Shown: positions 55,939-64,000 of the stretch, one piece after another
How the letters are laid out: the number at the start of each line of letters is the position of its first letter
Numbering within the stretch: the first letter of the stretch is position 1
Assembly (NCBI RefSeq): GCF_000315485.1
Contig: NZ_JH992940.1
Span: 434,001 to 498,000 of the forward strand
Direction of reading: 5' to 3'
Length of the DNA: 64,000 nucleotides
DNA from: Bacteroides oleiciplenus YIT 12058
GTDB lineage: Bacteria; Bacteroidota; Bacteroidia; Bacteroidales; Bacteroidaceae
The notes under the pieces: generated by a model
The model's input: the letters and a program-made list of their open reading frames with translations, nothing else
What the model was told of the DNA's origin: nothing
Database searches by the model: none
Made by a program: the position numbers and the translations under genes

Positions 55939-58239
55939 TTATTCGCTTTTAATACTATGTACTGGATTTTCGTTAGCTACGCGCCAAGCCTTGATTATCA
56001 CACAAGACACAATAAATAAAATCAGGCAAAGAGCGACAACAATGTACCATGCCACAGACAAATGTACTGTGTCATTGAATTGACTAATCCAAACCTCACC
56101 GGCTTTGAATGCTCCGATTGTACCTATTACGACCGCCGGAACGGCCAGCCACAACACATCGCGCGAAAGCAAGCGTAAAACTCCGCTAACTTCCGCTCCA
56201 TTCACTTTGCGAATAGCAATCTCTTTGGAACGCAGACGTATTTCATCATTCACGTAACCGACGAGTCCCATGAGGATGATAAACAAGATAGTGATGGATG
56301 CCAATAGCGTAACGTCACGAAACACGCGGACAGATTCGGAATAACTCAGCATCTCTCCTTCCATTGAACGGAATAATAACTCATCCTGAGGATATGCACG
56401 CCGCATTTCTTCATTCAAGCGGATTAGGTTATCATCAAAAGGCTCTTTCAAACGGACATGTACATGACCGGCTGTGCCCTCTGCCCAAGTTATCATTACC
56501 GGATTGCGATCATCCGGTGCAAGTGGAAAACTGAACGTAGCCAACACACCGACAACCGTACCAAAATCATTTACCCGTTCGCCTACTCCGGTACCTTCCC
56601 ATTTCATCTTCTCAACAAAAGTACGGTTCACAAGCAGTTGCCCACTGCCCGACAATCTTTGTCCGGCTGCAAGTTTCATACCCATAAAATCAAGGTAATC
56701 CTCATCGAACGCCGAACTGCGAGGTGAAAAAAGCCGGTTGCCTTGATTGTCCGTTATCATATACGGAGCATAAAAGCCCAGCATGGTTGCACTGGCAGAA
56801 GCTACGGATTCTACATACGGCAGTCCTGCGAGGACGCTGCGTAGATTATCCGGATTCTCCAACCGCTGATAAACGTAAGCGACGCGCTCGGGGCGGAAAC
56901 CACGGTCGCGACCGGTGACATAATTATACTGCATAAGGACGACTAACATCATACCCAGTATGAATGCTGCACCTCCGAACTGAACAAATAATAAAATCCT
57001 TTTCCAACCATGACGACCGGAAGTGTAGCGCTGAAAAACCTGTGTTACCGGTATACGCGAGAATAATGTGCCTGGTAAGCATCCTCCCAACAAGAACAGC
57101 AGAACTACCACTGATAACGGTGCCCATAGATTTTGCCAAGCAAAAAGTACACCCAGTGGAATAGAGGCCAATTCTTCCATCTTTTCGTGGAAAACATATA
57201 CTAATAAACCAATAAAGAACAATGCCAGCATAATCACTACGGCGGTCTCTATCAGGAACATGGATAAAATGCTGCGTCCGGATGCACCGCTACACTTGTG
57301 TACTCCGATAGCCTTGGCACGCTGTGTCAATGAAGCGACAGAGACCAATACATAATTCAGTGCTGTAGTAAAGAGCAATACGGCACCTAACAATGCCATT
57401 ATCCAAATCATCTTCCGCACGCTTGGTTTGGAAAGATGAATGCTACGCATAGGTTCAATGCTCACTTTCAGTTCCAGTCTGCTATTTTCCGGTATATGGC
57501 GGGCGATGGCGGCCGAAAGACGTTCATTCAGTATGTCAGCATCGGCAGGAGTGCGTAAGCGTAGGTAACCATCATAATTACCTCCACTGTTCCACCCTAA
57601 CCTCCACTGGGTATGGCGTTCAATGCTGGGGAAAGAAACAATAGCTTCCGGACGGGAATATAATTCTGTATTCAGCGGTACATCATCATAAATGCCTTTG
57701 ACAAGCATAGGGATACCAGCACCACCCATCTGATAGTTCAATGTTTTTCCCAGTGGAGACTCACTGCCAAAGATGGTCCGCGCTGCCGTGCGAGACAAGA
57801 AGATAACATCCGGATTACCCAATTCCTGCGGGTTTCCTTCCAACACCTTGAGACCGAGTGTAACAAAATAAAGGGTATCTGCCATTACAGTAGTAAAATT
57901 GAACTTACGCTCCCCCAAATGATAGTTACCACCAAAAAGTGAACAACTGGTCGTAGCACTCTCCACCTCATCAGGAAATTCATCAGCAATGGTAGCAGGG
58001 ATGACTTGGATGGTATTGTAACCCTCACCACCTTTCAGCACACCTTCTTGCAACCATCCGGTTTTTACAATATAAAGATTCTCCGGCTCGTGATAGAAAT
58101 TATCAAAACTCAGTTCGAAAGCAATACGGGCAAAAAGGAAGACGGACATCAGCAATCCCAATGCCAGAGTGATAACTTTGATGACGTTTGACCCACGTCC
58201 ACGAAGCAAGGTCTGCAAGGTATAATAGAAGTGTCTCAT
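55939..58239 (-). CDS. FtsX/MacB-type ABC permease (third in operon)
   Basis: The 766-residue protein has the two-part MacB layout: an N-terminal helix (about 20-40), periplasmic domain, three FtsX helices (about 285-400), then helix, second periplasmic domain and three closing helices. The FtsX parts carry KAIGVHKCSGASG and KEIAIRKVNGAEVSGVL. It is the last of three paralogues behind a single ATPase gene. Its N-terminus (RHFYYTLQTLLRGRGSNVIKVITLALGL) and tail (NENPVHSIKSE) match the other two, so they derive from duplication. Confidence 0.92.
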   Translation of the reverse strand: MRHFYYTLQTLLRGRGSNVIKVITLALGLLMSVFLFARIAFELSFDNFYHEPENLYIVKTGWLQEGVLKGGEGYNTIQVIPATIADEFPDEVESATTSCSLFGGNYHLGERKFNFTTVMADTLYFVTLGLKVLEGNPQELGNPDVIFLSRTAARTIFGSESPLGKTLNYQMGGAGIPMLVKGIYDDVPLNTELYSRPEAIVSFPSIERHTQWRLGWNSGGNYDGYLRLRTPADADILNERLSAAIARHIPENSRLELKVSIEPMRSIHLSKPSVRKMIWIMALLGAVLLFTTALNYVLVSVASLTQRAKAIGVHKCSGASGRSILSMFLIETAVVIMLALFFIGLLVYVFHEKMEELASIPLGVLFAWQNLWAPLSVVVLLFLLGGCLPGTLFSRIPVTQVFQRYTSGRHGWKRILLFVQFGGAAFILGMMLVVLMQYNYVTGRDRGFRPERVAYVYQRLENPDNLRSVLAGLPYVESVASASATMLGFYAPYMITDNQGNRLFSPRSSAFDEDYLDFMGMKLAAGQRLSGSGQLLVNRTFVEKMKWEGTGVGERVNDFGTVVGVLATFSFPLAPDDRNPVMITWAEGTAGHVHVRLKEPFDDNLIRLNEEMRRAYPQDELLFRSMEGEMLSYSESVRVFRDVTLLASITILFIILMGLVGYVNDEIRLRSKEIAIRKVNGAEVSGVLRLLSRDVLWLAVPAVVIGTIGAFKAGEVWISQFNDTVHLSVAWYIVVALCLILFIVSCVIIKAWRVANENPVHSIKSE

Positions 58240-58267
58240 AGCAATAACGTTTATCTGTAATTATGAC

Positions 58268-60595
58268 TTATTCGCTCTTGATGCTGTTCACCGGATTTTC
58301 ATTGGCGATATACCAGGCTTTCCAAATGACGCATGTCGTGATTATTGCCAGATTGGCAATTACTATCAATACATATACAGGCCAGCCCAACGGTACCTGC
58401 ACCGCAAAAAGGTCCATCCATATCCTGTTGACATACCACGAGCTTACGGCACCGATAATAACTGCCGGTCCTGCCACATAAAGCACGTCACGCGACAACA
58501 ATTCCAATATAGTTGATGCTTCAGCACCATTCACCTTACGGATAGCAATTTCTTTGGAACGGCGACGTACTTCGTCGGTAGTGTAACCTATCAATCCCAT
58601 CAGCATTACAAAAAGCATCACGACGGCTGCCAATATGATGGCATCACGGAAGACACGTACAATGCTATACGCCTCCTGCATCTCCTGTTCCAACGGATAA
58701 AAGTCAACGGTTTTACCCGGAAAGGCTTCGGACGCCTGACTGTTCAGTTTACCCAGGTTCTCGACAAAAGGCTCTTTCAGGCGAATATGAATGCTATTGC
58801 CAAACTTACCACACCGGACAATAAGCGGTTGTTGCGGAACATAGAAAGAAGCTGTATGAAAGTCTTTCAACACTCCCACTACCTTGAGGTCGCCAAGGCT
58901 GGTATGACCATTGTGTACCACACGCCCCAGAATTTCATCTCCCCAACGCATTATCCGGGCAAAAGTCTCATTCACTACTGCTTCATTACGTTCACGCGCC
59001 ATGCGTCCTTCTTTCAGCACCATTCCCATCATTTGCGGATAGCCTTCGGTCTCCACGCAATAGCGTGACGAAAAGATAGATTTACCGCTTTCATTCAGTA
59101 TCATCATACCACTCATTCCGATACATGGCGGATAGCTTGCCGATTCGACAACTTCTACATAAGGCAAACCACGGAAAAACTGACGGGCTACATCCCGTTC
59201 CGCATCATCGGCAAACTGTAGATCGTCAACAGCTACATGCTTTGCATTGTAACCTGTCTCCTTATTCAGCACATAGTGATATTGTGCCATCACCACACAC
59301 ATCAGTCCGCAGATGAAGGCTACTCCCATGAACTGAATAAAAAGTAGCGGACGTTTCCAGCCCTTCTTACCTTCGGTGTATCGGCGGAATACCTGAGATA
59401 CCGGTATACGGGCAAACATTCGTCCGGGCAATACACCACCTATGACGAATAACACAAGCACCACCAGCATCGGCACCCAAATGCGCCCCAGTACAAAAAG
59501 GGAGGTTAGCTGAACTTCCATAGCCTCTTCTATCATTTCGCGGAAGTTGAGCAACAACAACACCATCACCCCTATCGATAGTAAAATAATGACACCTGTT
59601 TCCAATAGGAACATACCGAAAACCGAACCACCCGAAGCACCATTACATTTATGTACCCCCACAGCTTTAGCACGATAGGAAAGCGAAGAAACAGAGATGA
59701 GAACATAATTCAACGCAACTATAAAGAGAATGGCAAAACCAAGAAGACTCATGATAGAAATCATGCTCTTCACCGTATCGCTATTGAGATATACCTCACG
59801 AATAGGCTGTATCACAGCCGTGTACCCCACACTCTCTTTTTCTTCCTGTGGAATATAATTCTGGATAGCGGCATCCAGACGGGCATTGAACTTCTCAACA
59901 TCTATTTTCACGCCCGGGCGCAGGCGGATATACTGGAAGTAAGAATCTCCGCCTTGCCAAGTATTCTCCGCCCACTCGCGGCTCCATCCTGTGGCTATGG
60001 AGATGACAGCTTCAGGATTCATGGTTGCGTTTTCCGGTAGGGCTGCGTATGTGCCCTTCACTGTCAGTTGTATCTGTTTATCATAATTTATCACTTTCCC
60101 GATGGGATTTTCATCACCGAACATTTTCCGGGCCAAGCGGTCACTGAGGAAGACAACATCTTTCTGTTGCAGTTCCCGTACAGCATCTCCCGTCAACACC
60201 TCAATCCCCATAGTACGGAAGAAAAGAGAATCAGCCATAACCTTATAGTCACTGAAACGTACACTACCATTATACAACGGACCGAAGACCATGTACTTGC
60301 AGACATTGACGGCAGATTCCACTTCATCCGGAAAATTCTCAAGAATGAATCCTGCCACTACCGGTAAGTTCATCTCGTTGGGTTCGTCGTCACGTTCTCC
60401 ATCTACAGTCCAGACGGAAAGCACCTGATAGAGTTGGTCATAGTCCTTGTAGCAGGTATTACAACTCTTCTCAAATGCCACGCGAGCGAAAAGCAGGATA
60501 CTCATTGTCAGAGCCAACCCAAGGGAAATTACTTTGATGACATTAGAACCGCGACCGCGCAGCAACGTTTGAATGACATAATAGATTTGCTTCAT
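58268..60595 (-). CDS. FtsX/MacB-type ABC permease (second in operon)
   Basis: The 775-residue protein shares the layout and many blocks with its neighbours (MKQIYYVIQTLLRGRGSNVI at the start, KAVGVHKCNGASGGSVF, KEIAIRKVNGAEAS, NENPVNSIKSE at the end). It is closer to the 60610 gene than to the 55939 gene in these blocks. The gap to the next gene is 28 bases. The periplasmic domains differ most, as expected if each permease meets a different partner. Confidence 0.92.
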   Translation of the reverse strand: MKQIYYVIQTLLRGRGSNVIKVISLGLALTMSILLFARVAFEKSCNTCYKDYDQLYQVLSVWTVDGERDDEPNEMNLPVVAGFILENFPDEVESAVNVCKYMVFGPLYNGSVRFSDYKVMADSLFFRTMGIEVLTGDAVRELQQKDVVFLSDRLARKMFGDENPIGKVINYDKQIQLTVKGTYAALPENATMNPEAVISIATGWSREWAENTWQGGDSYFQYIRLRPGVKIDVEKFNARLDAAIQNYIPQEEKESVGYTAVIQPIREVYLNSDTVKSMISIMSLLGFAILFIVALNYVLISVSSLSYRAKAVGVHKCNGASGGSVFGMFLLETGVIILLSIGVMVLLLLNFREMIEEAMEVQLTSLFVLGRIWVPMLVVLVLFVIGGVLPGRMFARIPVSQVFRRYTEGKKGWKRPLLFIQFMGVAFICGLMCVVMAQYHYVLNKETGYNAKHVAVDDLQFADDAERDVARQFFRGLPYVEVVESASYPPCIGMSGMMILNESGKSIFSSRYCVETEGYPQMMGMVLKEGRMARERNEAVVNETFARIMRWGDEILGRVVHNGHTSLGDLKVVGVLKDFHTASFYVPQQPLIVRCGKFGNSIHIRLKEPFVENLGKLNSQASEAFPGKTVDFYPLEQEMQEAYSIVRVFRDAIILAAVVMLFVMLMGLIGYTTDEVRRRSKEIAIRKVNGAEASTILELLSRDVLYVAGPAVIIGAVSSWYVNRIWMDLFAVQVPLGWPVYVLIVIANLAIITTCVIWKAWYIANENPVNSIKSE

Positions 60596-60609
60596 ACTCT
60601 AAAATTTCT

Positions 60610-62919
60610 TTATTCGCTCTTGATACTGTTCACCGGATTTTCATTCGCAATTTTCCAAGATTTCCAGATGACGCAAGCGACTATGATAATCAAAATGACT
60701 AATGCAATCAGCACATATACAACCCAGGTAAGCGGCACTTGTGTGGCAAACTGGTCCATCCACATCCCATTAATATACCACGAAGCAAGCGTACCAATGA
60801 TAACGGCAGGTCCGGCTACATAAAGTATGTCTTTAGAGAGCAATTCCAATATGCCCATAGATTCCGCCCCGTTCACCTTGCGAATGGCAATTTCCTTTGA
60901 ACGACGGCGCACCTCGTCTGTGGTGTAACCTATCAAGCCCATCAGCATGATAAAGAACATAGTCACTGCCGCCAATATGGTGGCATTACTAAACACGCGC
61001 ACAGCATTATATCCCTCCAGTATCTGTTGCTCCATTCCGTCGAAATCTATTGTTTTGTCCGGATATGCCTCAGATACATCTTTATTCAGGCGACGCAGAT
61101 TCTCTGCAAAAGGTTCCTTAAGCCGTACGTGAACGGTGTTGCCAAAGGTACGGGTATAACCGAAGATAATGACATCCTGCGGTTGGTAAAAGGAACCTAT
61201 ATGAAAGTCTTTCAGTATACCTACCACTTTATAATTTTCACCTTCCATACGCAACGAGTGATTCAGAGCTTTATCTCCCCAACGCATCCGCTCCACAAAA
61301 GCCTCGTTCACTACGATTTCATCCGTAGCACGTGCAGGGCGACCTTCCTTCATGGTCATACCCATCATCTTAAAATAATCTTCAGGCGCATGGCTGGTAC
61401 GAGTTGAGAAAAGCGATTGTCCACTCTCACCTTGAATCATCGAGCCACTATAACTCCAGATAGGGGTACTGACGGCACAAGATACTTCTTCCACATAAGG
61501 TAGTCCACGAAAGAACTGCAACGCTGGTTCACTTTCTTCGCCTTTACCAAAATAAGCTCCCCCCACTGCTACACGGCGTGGGTTGTAGCCCATATCTTTA
61601 TCTTTCACATAATTGTATTGCGCCATCACCACATACATCAGTCCGCAGATAAAAGCCACGCCTGCAAACTGTACAAAAAGTAACGGACGTTTCCAGCCTT
61701 TCTTTCCTTCCGTGTAGCGGCGAAAGACTTGTGACACGGGTATCCGGGCAAATAACCTACCTGGCAACACCCCACCCACTATGAACAGAACCAAAGCTAC
61801 GGCAAGCGGTACCCAGATACGATCTAGTGCAAAGAGTACACTTAGTTTGGCAGCAGTGGTATCTTCGATGAACTCCTGGAAGTTAAGCAATATCAGCCCC
61901 ATCAGCATCAGGGCAAGTATGATAATGATACCTGTCTCCAACAGGAACATGGAAAATACTGTGCCTTCGCTTGCACCACTGCACTTATGCACGCCCACTG
62001 CTTTAGCGCGGTAAGTAAGCGAAGAAATGGATATCAGCACATAGTTTAGCGCTGCAATAAAAAGAATAGCAAGGGCAAGAATGCTCATGATACTGTCCAT
62101 ACGTTTCACTTGGTCTTCGTTACGATACACATCGCGAATAGGCTTCACAAAGGCAGTGTAGCCATAAGCTTTCTTGTCTTCTTCCGGACGATATTTCTGA
62201 ATCATGGCATCCAGACGGGCATTCACTACTTCTTTGTCGGCTCCCGGACGGAAGCGGATATATTCGTAATAACTGTCACCTCCGCGCCAAGAATAGTTAC
62301 CCCAACCACGACTCCAGGCAGTGGGCATGGATACAACTCCCTCTGGACGCATTGTGGCGTTTTCCGGCAAGGCAGCATAGGTGCCCTTCACTGTAAATTG
62401 TAGCTCTTTGTTGTAACTTAACACTTTCCCGATGGGGTCCTCATCACCAAAAATTTTCTGTGCTAAACGGTCACTCAGAAAAATGACATCCGGCTGTACC
62501 AATTCCTTTTCCGGATTTCCACTCAGCACTTCAATGCCCATAGTACGGAAGAAAAGCGAGTCGGCCAGCAGTTTTCCATCATCGAAACGAACGTTGCCAT
62601 TATACAGCGGTCCGCCAATGAAATAAGCAATACTGGTAGCTGCCTCCACTTCCTTTGGGAAGTTCTCAAGAATGGCACCCGCTACCGGGCCACAATTCTG
62701 TTTTTGAGGTTCCAGTTGTTTTCCGTCAGCAGAGAATATAGAAAATATCTGATACAGATTATCATAATCTTTATAGCAAGTATCGTAACTTTGCTCGAAA
62801 GCTACACGGGCAAACAGCAAAATACTCATTGTCAGTCCCAACCCGAGGGAAACGACTTTGATGATGTTTGAGCCACGTCCGCGCAGCAGAGTTTGTATTA
62901 CGTAGTAGATTTGTTTCAT
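60610..62919 (-). CDS. FtsX/MacB-type ABC permease (first in operon)
   Basis: The protein (769 residues from the ATG at 62919; a GTG three bases earlier is possible) has the same two-part MacB layout. Its FtsX motifs are KAVGVHKCSGASEGTVF and KEIAIRKVNGAESMGIL. It starts 11 bases after the ATPase stop, so it is the permease most tightly joined to the ATPase. The 58268 gene follows after 14 bases. Confidence 0.93.
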   Translation of the reverse strand: MKQIYYVIQTLLRGRGSNIIKVVSLGLGLTMSILLFARVAFEQSYDTCYKDYDNLYQIFSIFSADGKQLEPQKQNCGPVAGAILENFPKEVEAATSIAYFIGGPLYNGNVRFDDGKLLADSLFFRTMGIEVLSGNPEKELVQPDVIFLSDRLAQKIFGDEDPIGKVLSYNKELQFTVKGTYAALPENATMRPEGVVSMPTAWSRGWGNYSWRGGDSYYEYIRFRPGADKEVVNARLDAMIQKYRPEEDKKAYGYTAFVKPIRDVYRNEDQVKRMDSIMSILALAILFIAALNYVLISISSLTYRAKAVGVHKCSGASEGTVFSMFLLETGIIIILALMLMGLILLNFQEFIEDTTAAKLSVLFALDRIWVPLAVALVLFIVGGVLPGRLFARIPVSQVFRRYTEGKKGWKRPLLFVQFAGVAFICGLMYVVMAQYNYVKDKDMGYNPRRVAVGGAYFGKGEESEPALQFFRGLPYVEEVSCAVSTPIWSYSGSMIQGESGQSLFSTRTSHAPEDYFKMMGMTMKEGRPARATDEIVVNEAFVERMRWGDKALNHSLRMEGENYKVVGILKDFHIGSFYQPQDVIIFGYTRTFGNTVHVRLKEPFAENLRRLNKDVSEAYPDKTIDFDGMEQQILEGYNAVRVFSNATILAAVTMFFIMLMGLIGYTTDEVRRRSKEIAIRKVNGAESMGILELLSKDILYVAGPAVIIGTLASWYINGMWMDQFATQVPLTWVVYVLIALVILIIIVACVIWKSWKIANENPVNSIKSE

Positions 62920-62930
62920 CACATTTTTTA

Positions 62931-63608
62931 TTAATTCGTTGCAACACTTGCCACAATACTACCATCGAAAAGATGCACAGTGCGGTGAGCAAAACTTGCA
63001 TCGTGTTGTGAGTGCGTCACCATGATAATAGTGGTTCCTTCCCGGTTCAGCTCTGTCAGCAAGTTCATCACTTCCGCGCCATTCTTGGAGTCCAGGTTAC
63101 CGGTCGGTTCATCGGCAAGTATCAGCTTCGGATTGGTAACCACCGCACGGGCAATGGCCACACGCTGTTGCTGGCCACCGGAAAGTTGTTGCGGGAAGTG
63201 CTTGGCGCGATGACTGATATTCATACGTTTTAGAATATCTTCCACCATTCGGCGACGTTCGGAAGCTTTGATGCCGAGATAAGTTAAAGGTAACTCCACA
63301 TTCTCGTACACATTCAGTTCATCTATCAAGTTAAAGCTCTGGAATACAAACCCCAACTTACCTTTGCGAACACGTGTGCGCTCTTTTTCTTTCAAATCGC
63401 CAACTTCCTGTCCTAAAAGCTTATATGAACCTTCTGTCGGATTATCCAACAATCCCAGAATATTCAACAAGGTAGATTTGCCACAACCTGATGGCCCCAT
63501 AATGGCTACAAACTCTCCCTCTTTCACTTCGAGGTTCACGTGGTTCAATGCTACTGTTTCCACTTCCGTTGTACGGAACACTTTGCTGATGTCATTAATT
63601 TCAATCAT
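62931..63608 (-). CDS. ABC transporter ATP-binding protein (LolD/MacB-type), first gene of the three-permease operon
   Basis: The 225-residue ATPase has Walker [10 protein letters not shown], the Q-loop [11 protein letters not shown], the signature [14 protein letters not shown], Walker [13 protein letters not shown] and the switch His in VTHSQHD. It resembles the other ATPase at 11361-12041 closely. It probably drives all three permeases that follow. No adaptor or outer-membrane factor gene is adjacent, so a mechanical role in the envelope (lipoprotein or peptidoglycan handling) is as likely as efflux. A sigma-54-like promoter lies 73-88 bases before its start. Confidence 0.95.
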   Translation of the reverse strand: MIEINDISKVFRTTEVETVALNHVNLEVKEGEFVAIMGPSGCGKSTLLNILGLLDNPTEGSYKLLGQEVGDLKEKERTRVRKGKLGFVFQSFNLIDELNVYENVELPLTYLGIKASERRRMVEDILKRMNISHRAKHFPQQLSGGQQQRVAIARAVVTNPKLILADEPTGNLDSKNGAEVMNLLTELNREGTTIIMVTHSQHDASFAHRTVHLFDGSIVASVATN

Positions 63609-63680
63609 AATGTTTTTTGTTATATTATTTACTATTTCTTTATACTGTTCACAGTTTTACTATATCCTGTTTATATTAGG

Positions 63681-63696
63681 ACAGAAAGCGTGCCAA
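63681..63696 (-). promoter_or_regulatory. Sigma-54-like -24/-12 promoter of the three-permease operon
   Basis: The minus strand reads TTGGCACGCTTTCTGT. The -24 half is a perfect TTGGCACG with the correct four-base spacer, while the -12 half is CTGT where TTGC is expected. The predicted start would leave a leader of about 60 bases before the ATPase ATG. Confidence 0.55.
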
Positions 63697-63750
63697 AGCA
63701 CAAAGTCTGTTTATTATCAATAAATTAGCTTTTCAAACGTCCACCATTGC

Positions 63751-63788
63751 TGTCTAATAATTAGACACCTCCGTCCAAAAATTAGACA
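63751..63788. promoter_or_regulatory. Two tandem palindromes, candidate NtrC-type activator sites
   Basis: TGTCTAATAATTAGACA (63751-63767) is a perfect 8+1+8 palindrome. A second copy CGTCCAAAAATTAGACA (63772-63788) keeps the ATTAGACA half and starts exactly 21 bp later. They lie 65.5 and 86.5 bp from the -24 GG of the operon, nearly the same as the sites near 16040. Confidence 0.6.
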
Positions 63789-63917
63789 GCCGGTAAAGAG
63801 AAACCTCATACGAAAGGAACAGAAAAAAAGAAGATAAGACAGGTATTTATCAAAAAGAAAACTCTATATTTGCCCGCAGTTTTCAAAAAGGTACTAATAA
63901 CGTTAATATTGTAACAC

Positions 63918-64000
63918 ATGAGACTATCTAAACTCCTATTCATCCCGCTTATAGGGCTATGCATGAGCGGTTGTGATATGATAGATTATCATCCTTATGA
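63918..64000 (+). CDS. Start of a lipoprotein gene, cut by window edge
   Basis: The visible 27 residues read MRLSKLLFIPLIGLCMSGC, then DMIDYHPY. The signal peptide ends in a lipobox with the Cys at residue 19 (MSGC). An exact -7 box TATATTTG (63865-63872) lies 45 bases upstream. A start like DMIDYHPYD reminds me of Bacteroides lipoproteins of the metallophosphoesterase group, but 27 residues are too few to decide. Confidence 0.6.
   Translation, partial: MRLSKLLFIPLIGLCMSGCDMIDYHPY

Larger units (their letters stand above)
63609..63917. other. Divergent regulatory region between the ABC operon and the last lipoprotein gene
   Basis: This 309-base gap holds the sigma-54-like element (63681-63696) and two palindromes (63751-63788) for the minus-strand operon, and a plus-strand -7 box TATATTTG (63865-63872) for the lipoprotein gene starting at 63918. 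I see no other gene. Confidence 0.6.

Noticed and set aside
55939..63608. Calling the ABC operon a macrolide exporter (MacAB)
   Set aside because: No MacA-like adaptor or TolC-like gene is adjacent, so the name would overstate what the sequence shows.

Overview
The window reads as a chromosomal stretch of a Bacteroides-like gut Bacteroidota. Reasons: protein families and gene orders typical of that group (ATP synthase genes starting with atpD-atpC and running to atpA-atpG, PorT-type and TonB-dependent barrel proteins, an RprX/RprY-like two-component pair, FtsX/MacB permeases in series, DUF4301), moderate GC, and promoters of the Bacteroides type (-7 TAnnTTTG, in the best cases with TTTG about 19-20 bp upstream). 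It is ordinary core chromosome. I saw no rRNA, tRNA, phage, insertion sequence or CRISPR array.

Layout. 1-4786 (minus): PBP1A, a short FolK, KdsB and an M16-like protein in one tight operon (cell envelope and folate). 5373-9537 (plus): pyrB-pyrI, a flavin reductase-like protein, a PorT-like barrel and glyA; fhs converges on glyA from the minus strand. 11361-18847: a minus-strand lipoprotein-permease-ATPase operon diverges from a plus-strand NtrC-type response regulator and its histidine kinase. Their shared gap holds a sigma-54-like promoter and two tandem palindromes. 18938-22381 (minus): a FucO-like dehydrogenase and a TonB-receptor-like barrel. 22555-27264 (plus): an RprX/RprY-like pair, two small secreted proteins that look related to each other, and an RmlD-like reductase. 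27338-29557: a PIF1-type helicase with an HRDC domain. 29688-37244 (minus): the complete F-type ATP synthase operon. 37624-43613: DyP peroxidase, a candidate small RNA, GNAT plus RimK-like ATP-grasp, a PepSY-like protein, a 56-residue protein, rpiA and purT. 43943-47322 (plus): cold-shock-domain protein, RRM protein, TonB-dependent receptor. 47377-55762: DUF4301 protein, a RelA/SpoT homologue with a decayed hydrolase site, diacylglycerol kinase-like protein, a shortened MFS transporter, panB, a HAD phosphatase and a MATE transporter. 55939-63608 (minus): an ATPase followed by three paralogous FtsX-type permeases. The window ends in the start of a plus-strand lipoprotein.

The most interesting signal is regulatory. 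Two ABC/FtsX operons far apart in the window (promoter regions near 15960 and 63690) share the same architecture: a sigma-54-like -24/-12 element and, upstream of it, two palindromes exactly 21 bp apart, at almost the same distance from the -24 element (64/85 bp and 65.5/86.5 bp). The palindrome sequences differ, so they would be read by different NtrC-type regulators. One such regulator with its membrane kinase lies beside the first operon, and it carries unusual Walker B and GAFTGA-loop residues. This suggests a modular envelope-stress circuit: membrane kinase, NtrC-type activator, sigma-54, MacB/FtsX-like complex without its own periplasmic adaptor. Other signals worth attention are a well-formed candidate small RNA gene (promoter, about 68 nt, terminator) in the 3' flank of the DyP gene, a family of TTAGTGA-type intergenic hairpins, and a (p)ppGpp synthetase homologue that seems to have lost hydrolase activity.
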